In this document: positions 56,195-64,000 of the stretch, in pieces
Position numbering within the stretch: position 1 is the first letter of the stretch
Layout of the letters: the number at the start of each line of letters is the position of its first letter
Source: Catonia carolina
Lineage: Eukaryota > Arthropoda > Insecta > Hemiptera > Achilidae
Direction: 5' to 3'
Length of the DNA: 64,000 nucleotides
Assembly: GCA_035578175.1 (NCBI GenBank)
Contig: JAQMRL010000008.1
Location: 60,630,541 to 60,694,540 of the forward strand
Translations under genes and position numbers: made by a program
Notes under the pieces: model-generated
Told to the model about the DNA's origin: nothing
The model's input: only the letters and a program-made list of their open reading frames with translations
Database searches by the model: none

Positions 56195-56945
56195 GAGAAA
56201 ATGAGGCTTCAACTAAATAATGGAAATGAAATAAAAATCGTCCATAAATTTAAATATCTCGATGATATCATCACATGGAATCTGAACGAAAAACCATCAA
56301 TCGAGAACCGTGTAACTAAACTTAAACAAGCCCAAAGAATTACCTGGCTCACTTATAAAAAGAAGTCCCTCTCAATCAACTCCAAAATACAGCACTACAA
56401 CTCAGTAGCCAAACCGGAAGCCACATACGCTGGTGAAACTCTTCAAACTGAATATACAATCTACAACCGACAAACTCCAAAAAGTAGACAGAAGAATATT
56501 AATAACGGCCATTATTTTCAAACACCAAGACCAAGGCAAATGGTGGATATTTCCTAACATCATAGTCTACAAGGAAAATGAGTCTATAATTGACACAATG
56601 AGAAAAAGGCGAGTGGCTTTTTTTAGCCACCTCTACAGGCTACCCAACACAAGACTTGTTAAACAGCTCTTAGATTACCAACTCAGGTGCAAGACCCAAA
56701 ATAAATGGATCCAAGAGATAAAATCCGACATGAAGGACTTGGGTATAACTGAAAAAATGTTAACAAAAGAGACGAAAAGAAGGTCTTAAAGGAAAATAAG
56801 TTAACTCAACTCCCCTTCAATAAAAGAAAACAACCTAACATAATCACAACAGAAAAGATGAGAGCTGCCAGATTAAAAAATATGAAAAGGATGTGGGAGC
56901 AAAAGAGGCAGCAACTAGCTAACTCCGCAGCTTGTTCTTCAAAGA
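56195..56945 (+). pseudogene. LINE L-B relic, best copy
   Basis: Two overlapping frames joined by a shift near 56440. The first reads IKIVHKFKYLDDIITWNLNE, KPSIENRVTKLKQAQRITWL and NSKIQHYNSVAKPEATYAGE. The second reads DKLQKVDRRILITAIIFKHQ, IIDTMRKRRVAFFSHLYRLP, then NKWIQEIKSDMKDLGI. Further on, KMRAARLKNMKRMWEQKRQQ. This is the post-RT half of a LINE ORF2; the 30.5 kb and 35 kb copies overlap it. Confidence 0.8.
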
Positions 56946-57769
56946 CTTAATAAACATGGGATGACTGAAATGCTCCAATTGGGGCGAAAACTAAAAAAAA
57001 AGAGAAACGTTTATTATTTCTACAAAAATAAGAAACGTTTAGAAGCCAAGAACATACAGGTTCCTCCAAAAATACCATACTAGAATTATGAGTCAGGTCT
57101 GCATATAACCCATAAATGGATAACCCCATAAATACCCATATGGATAACCCATAAATGGAAAGCTCAAATTCCTTATTTTTAACCTTTTTATTACAACCAA
57201 CCTCACAGAACCTTGCAACTTAAAAGTGGGGTGAATCGACTGAAATAAATTTATTTAGATTACTCCTCTGTATACATTCACTTAAAATTACTTACTCTCA
57301 TAGATACCTAAACAAGTAGCGACTGAAGTTGTGATTATAAAGTGATCAAGTGAATACAACCATAATGTTATGCTTACAATTCCTTTGACTTTACATATCC
57401 TGCATTTAGAAGCCCCCTAAAATTGAATAAGGGCGTTGGTTTAAATCAGTTAGTAGGTCTATTAAATAATTTATAAAAAATATTGGTAAACCACAGTGTT
57501 TGTAACCACAGCTTTGATATTATAAGTTTGGCAGCATTGATATTTTAGAATAGCAATAAGTGAACTTAACTATGAAAACAAAAATGAGAATGCTGGCATA
57601 TTCTATTTACAATAAATAAATAGAAGCGATACGAGTAAATGAGTCAGCACACATGTTCGGTTGAATGTAGTTGATGAGAGCAAGTCCAATTTATAGTGAT
57701 TAAGAAATCTAAAGCCATCTTTTCACTCATTCTTTTACGCAACTGAGAATTATCAAGTACATAGCTGGT

Positions 57770-58883
57770 TCATTCGAGTAATATATGGAGTAAAACAATA
57801 ACAATGTAGCAAAATCTCTCTCGGACTGATAACAGTGAAGCAGGCGTTCCACAAGGGTCAGTTTTAGGTCCAATTCTGTTTCTATTGTACATTAATAGGT
57901 TACCAGAAGTCATACCTAATGGCAGAGCTTTGTTGTTTGCTGATGATACTTCAGTAATCAGTAACAGTTTACTGGTAGATGCTCTTGAAGTAAATACAGA
58001 TGTTAACATAGAGTCCGTAGTACAGTTCTTGAATCAAATGTTATTAACAGTTAATGGGAAAAAGTGTCAGTACTTACAGTTTAAAAATAAACATAACGTT
58101 AAAGAAAGTAGAGAAGTGGATATATTTATTCATAATAATAGTTTAGAGCATGTAGAAACAGTGAAATTCCTGGGCGTATCTCTACAGGAGATAGATCTTT
58201 GTCTTGGGACTTCTATATCAATCAAGTTTGTAGTAAAATATCATCTGGGGTATTTGCACTAAAACAAATTGCCAGATTAAATGATAAAAAATTACTAATG
58301 GCAGCTTATCATGGCCTCATTCTGTCTCATATCCGTTATGGTATTTTAGTATGGGGTAATTCTATCATGGGTAATATAAATAGGGTTTTTAAAATTCAAA
58401 AGAAAACTATTAGGTGTATGGTGGGAGCTAACCAGCTAACCTCATGCAGGCCACTATTTAAGGAGCTTAAATTGCTTACAGTTCCCTCCCTCTACATTTT
58501 TGAGGTGATTATGTATGTTAGGCAAAATAATTTTATGCAGAATTTCAATGTTCACAATCATAACACGAGAAACAGGAATAATTATTATGTGGCTAATCAC
58601 TCCACAAAATTGTTTGAACAAAAACCTACTTATGCAGGGAGAAAATAAATGAATAAATTACCCCAATTTTTAAAGTGTTGTGAGGATTTGAATTCTTTTA
58701 AAAAAAATCTGAAAAATTACTTGATCAGTGAAACTTTTTATAGCATACAAGAATTTCTTTCTTGATAGTAGTGATACATTGTGTGATTCTTATATGTATT
58801 TCAGGTGTTATATCTGACGACATGTCCTATACTCCTCCTGGAGTCTCCAGGGCGCAAAAAAAAAAAAAAAAAAAAAAAAAAAA
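57770..58883 (+). pseudogene. LINE L-A ORF2 3' half with poly-A tail
   Basis: The RT frame reads NSEAGVPQGSVLGPILFLLY (motif B), then GRALLFADDTSVIS (motif C, FADD intact, ~57940). LLTVNGKKCQYLQFKNK and VKFLGVSLQEID follow. A frameshift near 58200 leads to LSWDFYINQVCSKISSGVFA, LKQIARLNDKKLLMAAYHGL, ILSHIRYGILVWGNS and LFKELKLLTVPSLYIFEVIM. The 3' end CTGGAGTCTCCAGGGCGC is followed by ~24 A. It is 5'-truncated before RT motif A. One frameshift and few stops make it the youngest LINE here. The family is Jockey/CR1-like by the KFLG-x-x-L and W-G-N-S signatures. Confidence 0.85.
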
Positions 58884-59014
58884 GATATATTGTAGTAATA
58901 AGTAATGAGTTGAAGACCAACTCATAGTGCGCACACCACAGCTTAATATTTCATTATATTTTATTAAATTTTAATAAATACATTAATTTTTAATACTAGA
59001 CTGTAAATTACATT

Positions 59015-59705
59015 GATTCAATACATCTTTTTCCCGAGTAGCCCTTTATACAGAGCATGCCAAATCAAAATTTTAATTACTTCTTCATATTTTCCTCACG
59101 TTTTCTGTTCTCCAACAATCTTTTTATTATTTTGGGTTTCTCTTTCTTTTGTTGTCATCAGTCTCTCGACTTGTTTGATGCAATTCTACAAGCTGTTTTA
59201 TCTTGTCCAAGTTATTTTATATCAACATATCTGTAACACACTACCACTTTTGTAATTTGCTTTAATTATTCTAACCTTTACCTCCCTCTCCAATTCACTC
59301 CTTCAATATTACACTCCATATACCAATACCTGGATGTCTTAAGGTATGCCCCACTAGCTATCCCTTTTGCTAAGATGTTTCCATATACTTCTTCTTTCAT
59401 CCACTTGTTTAACAAGCTCCAAGTTGTTCAATGTTGTGGGGCTCATGTCTCTCCCTTTCATTCTCTTTCCCGAAGATCACTGTCTGGCTTTTTTCAAAAA
59501 ATTTCTCTATCTGCATGTCTTCTGTTACAATTTTTTCATTGTCAAGGTCATTCAATGTTATTATGAACCATGCTGGTTTCATTTTGAAATTTATTATTTT
59601 ATCAAAAATTTGTTTTGCCAATTTGCTATCGTTCATTCTGGGCACATGTCTGAAAAATAAGAGTCTCTTTTTTCTCATTAAATGGATTATTTTTTTTTTT
59701 TTTTT
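59015..59705 (-). pseudogene. LINE C-terminal relic, antisense
   Basis: The minus frame from 59678 reads MRKKRLLFFRHVPRMNDSKL, AKQIFDKIINFKMKPAWFII and NDLDNEKIVTEDMQ, then KENERERHEPHNIEQ. It is the H-x-x-RM-x-x-x-(R/K)L-x-KQI segment of a LINE related to L-B. The part below ~59400 is likely its 3' region but has no readable frame. Confidence 0.6.
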
Positions 59706-60031
59706 TTGAATATCTCTTTGTTTGAACAGGGCTTCTGTAACACTGTCAATACATCTTTATCTGTAGTAAGATATACAGTATTACCAGCAACAGATATTCA
59801 TTGGTATTAATGTAATCAGAGATGGATTGTAAATATCTAATACATAATCAAATGTAATATAATAACATGTAGCAATTAATGGTGCATAACACAACACTGC
59901 ATTTTATAATAAAATTATTTAATCGCGTAGAATTCTGTTAGGTAGGATGATTTGGTCAACAGATATGTGCCACCTCTAACTGTACATGATCCTCTCTAGT
60001 ATGAAAGGCAATGTGGAACAAGTGTTAAGTA

Positions 60032-60996
60032 ACGGGTGATTCAAAAAGAGCGCCGGTTTTTAAACGGCTGGTAAATTTTTGTTTATCGGTTGGCAACATT
60101 GTTAGACCTCATTTCTATTTCGGAGAACATTCCGATTGACGATTCAGTTGTAGTTTCTCTTGTTCGCAGTGTAGTACTCTCGCAGTCTGTGTCTAACCAT
60201 GGAGAAGTTTACTATCAAAAAGTAGAAGCACAACGAGTGTTAATCGTCAAAACATTTTACCAGAGTGGAGAGAGTTATGCGGCTACTGTCAGGCGACTTC
60301 GCGTTACTCTAGGACGTAATGAAGCACCGAATGAATCAACAGTTCGCAGGCTCATGAAAAAGTTTTTTGAGACGGGTTCAACAGTCGACCTTAAAAGTTC
60401 TGGACGTCGTCGTTCTGGCCGAACTGAGCAGAATGTTGCGTTGTTTCGTGACAGTGTGGCTGTTAGCCCAGCAAAATCAATACGTCGCCGTTCTCAACAA
60501 TTGGGTTTACGATGTTCTTCTGTACGGAGAATTCTTCGGTACGATCTCCAATATCACCCGTATAAAATCCAGTTGCTGCACGAGAAACAATGTTGTTGCT
60601 CCGTGAACGGTTCCAGGATCGCATCATTTCTCGTAATTCCGACCATCAATGGCCACCAAGGTCGTGTGACTTGACGCCTTGTGACTTTCATCTTTGGGGT
60701 CATCTGAAGTCATTGGTGTATGCCAATAAACCCCGAAACATCAATGACTTGTAGGAGGAAATTCGACGGGTTATCGGGCAAATGGAAGTCGAAACTTGTC
60801 GTGCAGTAATATCCAATTTCATGGACAGAGTTGATGCGTGCCAGCGGAGTAGAGGAGGACACATGCATGACATCATTTTTCATACATGAAATCGGAAGGT
60901 AAGATGAACTTGTTGATGTATTTATTTTCAGTTTTTCAATAAAATACATCTCTTAATTTGATATATCAAAACCGGCGCTCTTTTTGAATCACCCTA
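60032..60996 (+). mobile_element. Tc1/mariner-superfamily element, TIR GGGTGATTCAAAAAG
   Basis: TIR GGGTGATTCAAAAAGAGCGC plus CGGTTTT is perfect on both sides. TA lies at 60030-60031 and 60997-60998. At 965 bp it is an internally deleted relative of the 1359-2158 element. Confidence 0.93.
60199..60889 (+). pseudogene. Transposase with DUF4817-like N-terminus, internal deletion
   Basis: ATG at 60199 (MEKFTIKK) with a frameshift soon after. The main frame then reads VEAQRVLIVKTFYQSGESYA, ATVRRLRVTLGRNEAPNEST, VRRLMKKFFETGSTVDLKSS and SIRRRSQQLGLRCSSVRRIL. This is the tandem helix-turn-helix region often labelled DUF4817. After KIQL about half the protein is missing, including the first two catalytic Asp. 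The frame then resumes shifted with LRERFQDRIISRNSDHQWPP, RSCDLTPCDFHLWGHLKSLV, stop, EEIRRVIGQMEVETCRAVIS and HDIIFHT-stop at 60887-60889. It is non-functional. Confidence 0.88.
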
Positions 60997-60999
60997 TAG

Positions 61000-63900
61000 T
61001 ACAGAACTAACACTGCACTCACCCGTTAAGTTAGACTTTGTCAGTTAGTAAATCCATATACCATCTTTGAGATCATAGACTTATGACTATGCCAGAACCT
61101 AGTGTTGTGTGTTGCAAGCTGCACGAAGCTATGCTGCTTTTTTGTGTGCTTGTGGGGCATGTTCCATTTCAATATTTTTCTTTCTCGTTTAAATTTTCCC
61201 TGGGGGAAAAACTGGTTTTTGTTTATAATAATTTTGGTATTTTATGTATTTAAAATTTCACACTTATTATTTAGTGAATACAGGGGAATGGGGGTTTTGT
61301 TTCTTAAGAGATTGCCCATTACGAGTATCCACCCTCCGCCACAGTTCATAACAATACAAAATAAAAACAGAACTACAATTTACAATAAAAAATACAGATC
61401 ATTTTATTATAATCTAATACAATATATAATTATAACCTATTGCCAGAAACATTTAAAACAATACACAAAATTTAATCTATAAAATACAATATATCGTTTT
61501 AAAAAATTAAAATATACTAAACTGAAGTTTGGCCCTCACAATTTCTACCAAAGAAAAACCAGGTAAATATTTTAACAAAGGCAAACACATATATAAAATA
61601 AAATATAATAATAACAAATGCTTACCAGATAATTGGAACAAACCACATTAATTGATAAAATAATATAGGAATTTTACAATTTATCTAATAGCTAAAAACA
61701 ACGAAACAAAATTGTACCTATTTAATATATCTTTAATAATATACTAATAATTATCACAGTCTCTTGATTCCCATACCATAACAACAAATATTTAAGTTAT
61801 ACAACTACAAAATCTATTAGTTTGGCATGTACTATAAAATAATAATAATAAATAATAAAAAATACAATAAATGAAGTATAATTTTATTATTAATATATAT
61901 ATTATGAGATAATGAAAACTATGGAACGATTTAATAACAACAAAAATATTACAATATTGTATATTCCACAACCATTGCCGATTAACTAACAAACATGGAA
62001 CAACTACAAAATAGTAAATAATTTTTGTTTATGATTCTAAAATACATATTTATGTTATGAAGATAATTCATAATGATGAATAATGAATGGAACAGTAACT
62101 TAAAATAAACTAAGAAATTTTAACACGAAAATATTTAACTGACAAAACATCCCCTTTACTGGTGGTAAATCAATATAATAAAATCCAAATTTAAATTTAA
62201 AAAAAACATTCTGTTGTGATTAATTTAATTTGATACTAAAAAAAAATTATTAAAAGATATTATTATGGTAAGCGCTGCATGATTGCAAGCCTCAAGGTCA
62301 CCTTACCTAACCTTGTTGCCAATTTGTCCGTTGTAACTGAGTAGTTAAATAGACAACACTGCAATAGGATTGGTAACAAGTGAAACTTACTTTCACAGAT
62401 TCTAACCATAATTATCAAAAACTTTATAATTAATTTGTAATTCCCTGTAGTAATATAATAAAGTAACAATATCAGAGTGGAAAATGCTTAAAAAAACTTT
62501 TATACCAAATAATTTAGAATACGGTTACAGTGCTGTTGAAGATTACAATAATTATTAATTCAATAAGTTTATAAAATGAAATACATTTCAAATAATAAAT
62601 TCATTTTAATTAATGACCAGGACAAGTTACAGATAATGGAAATAAAATTCCTTCAGGCTCTCCAAGATTATTCTAGATCAGTTGGAATTCGGAATGAATA
62701 TATTTAAGTAACGATCCAACATTAAATACTCAAATAAATGACAGTAGAAATAGATGAAGGATCATGCAAAATTTATGCTTTCAGTAAGAATCTATTTAGA
62801 AGTACTAAGGTAATAGACCTGAAGGAAGCAGTACTGTAGGTAGGGCGTGAAAGAGATAATTGGCATCCATTTCAAGAAAATTTAAACAGGAACAAGCATG
62901 TTAATGTATCCTTAGTAGTAATTTTAGTATTCCTTAACAGAAACAAATATGAAAATGAATAACTGTTTATAACAAAACAAGTTTACAACCTACACATATT
63001 CTTGTTTAATATATAAATAGTTATATACCTTTATATATTTTTTATAACATTTATCTAAAATATCTTACATTATTATCTTTGACTACAATAAATTTATATT
63101 GTAGTAATACATGGATAATTTTTGGATAATATTTAATTTTGTAAGGTTACTTTATGTGATTTTTTTTTATGTTGCTCATTCTGTATACTTCTTATTATCA
63201 AAGATTTTTTAGTAAATTACAATAATATTATATATTATGCAATTACATTTTAATAGGTAACAAATATAAATATTTGTATTGTAAATTCAAATGAACTAAA
63301 AACAAAGATAAAATAGAAAATTGATAAAAGAGTTTTTTAAAATTATCGTAAAATCATAAGTACAAATTTTGAAATATCTGATTAAAATTGTACACAAAGA
63401 AAATATGCCAGCATTATATGAGTAAGAGATGTAAGTACAGTTTTATACAATTATATAGAGATGTAACAGTGAATGTCAATAAATAATTTTAAATTGGTAA
63501 TGATTAACTTATTACACAATAATAAGATTAAGAAATGAGGTTTCTATATTACAAAATTATGACGTGTTAATTATGTAGGTTTTGTATGTCAATGATGATT
63601 GAAACGAGAGCAATATAACATCAAAATGCATAAAAGGATAGGGTAATGATAAGGATAGGGCTATGCCAACACAGTATTTAAAATGTATTACGAAAGTAAT
63701 ATGTATTCAACATAATAATGAGAATTTATGTATAAATTATGTAACTAAATATGATCTTATGCCAAAGTGAACCATGTGAAAATTCTTGTTTTTGAGAAAT
63801 CAGCTATAAGAGTTTATCAGTCTGAATAAGTCTTAACATTTGTAGCTATCTAAAAATTGAAAGTACAATAATTGTATCTCATTTATCCGGCCCCGCTTAA

Positions 63901-64000
63901 TACGAACATCCATTAGACAGTAGGTAATACAAATTACGTACTGCTATATTAGGAATATGAGGCTGTAAATTATGCAGTTTTTCGGCGAGGCTCATTATTT
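61000..64000. other. AT-rich stretch, no gene recognised
   Basis: Strongly AT-rich. The open frames (61102-61482 and others) have no motif. At ~63880-63910, TTATCCGGCCCCGCTTAATA then CGAACATC resembles a pogo/Tigger terminus that might belong to an element running past the window edge. Confidence 0.45.

Noticed and set aside
59013..59709. Several Phe/Leu-rich plus-strand ORFs
   Set aside because: They are shadows of a minus-strand LINE tail.
61102..61482. 126-codon ORF as a host exon
   Set aside because: Low-complexity Phe/Ile/Tyr-rich content in an AT-rich stretch, with no motif and no splice context I can support.
1..64000. CRISPR array, bacterial operon or prophage
   Set aside because: No regularly spaced direct repeats with unique spacers, no ribosome-binding-site-led gene strings. 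All coding relics are eukaryotic transposon proteins.

Overview
The window looks like AT-rich nuclear DNA from an arthropod, most likely an insect. A hemipteran is plausible from the mix of elements, but that is inference only. I found no convincing host gene, rRNA, intact tRNA or CRISPR array. There are no operons and no bacterial signals. Nearly everything recognisable is a transposable element or a relic of one, so this is an intergenic or intronic transposon graveyard.

Layout. 0.2-2.2 kb: a TIR element carrying a pogo/Tigger relic inside it, then a complete TA-flanked Tc1/mariner-type element with a decayed transposase. 2.5-15 kb: copies of a ~400-bp interspersed repeat with an (AAC)n tail (here R1), several dead LINE tails, a Helentron-like non-autonomous element, and a tiny antisense SINE stub with a target-site duplication (TSD). 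15.4-20.3 kb: a nearly full-length dead Jockey-type LINE with ORF1 and ORF2, split by a 959-bp Helentron-like element. 23-28.2 kb: three tRNA-derived SINE copies, one sitting in one arm of a ~0.9-kb foldback element. 28.4-37.5 kb: a second tRNA-like SINE family (SINE2), a piggyBac-like TTAA element and more LINE relics. 38.5-42.9 kb: a deeply nested stack, in which an R1 copy holds a 3.6-kb hAT (8-bp TSD). The hAT holds a LINE tail and a probable TTAA element, which holds a TA-flanked MITE and a second hAT (8-bp TSD). The second hAT holds a Penelope-like fragment encoding a GIY-YIG endonuclease between ~230-bp inverted arms, each with a hammerhead-ribozyme-like motif. 43.4-52.4 kb: a mariner whose two ends are both copies of the 3' end, a TTAA element that splits a LINE, hAT and LINE relics, and a rearranged mariner. 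54.2-60.9 kb: a SINE2 copy split by a 318-bp hAT MITE, three LINE relics, and an internally deleted second Tc1/mariner-type element. 61-64 kb: AT-rich sequence with little structure.

The elements do not work together as a pathway; the interest lies in their order of insertion. Many junctions carry diagnostic TSDs (TA, TTAA, 8 bp, 11-12 bp), which lets the history be read. The best candidates for something unusual are the palindromic Penelope-like element with two opposed hammerhead-like motifs, the Helentron-like family with terminal and stem-loop structure, and the mariner that has duplicated its 3' end in inverted orientation.
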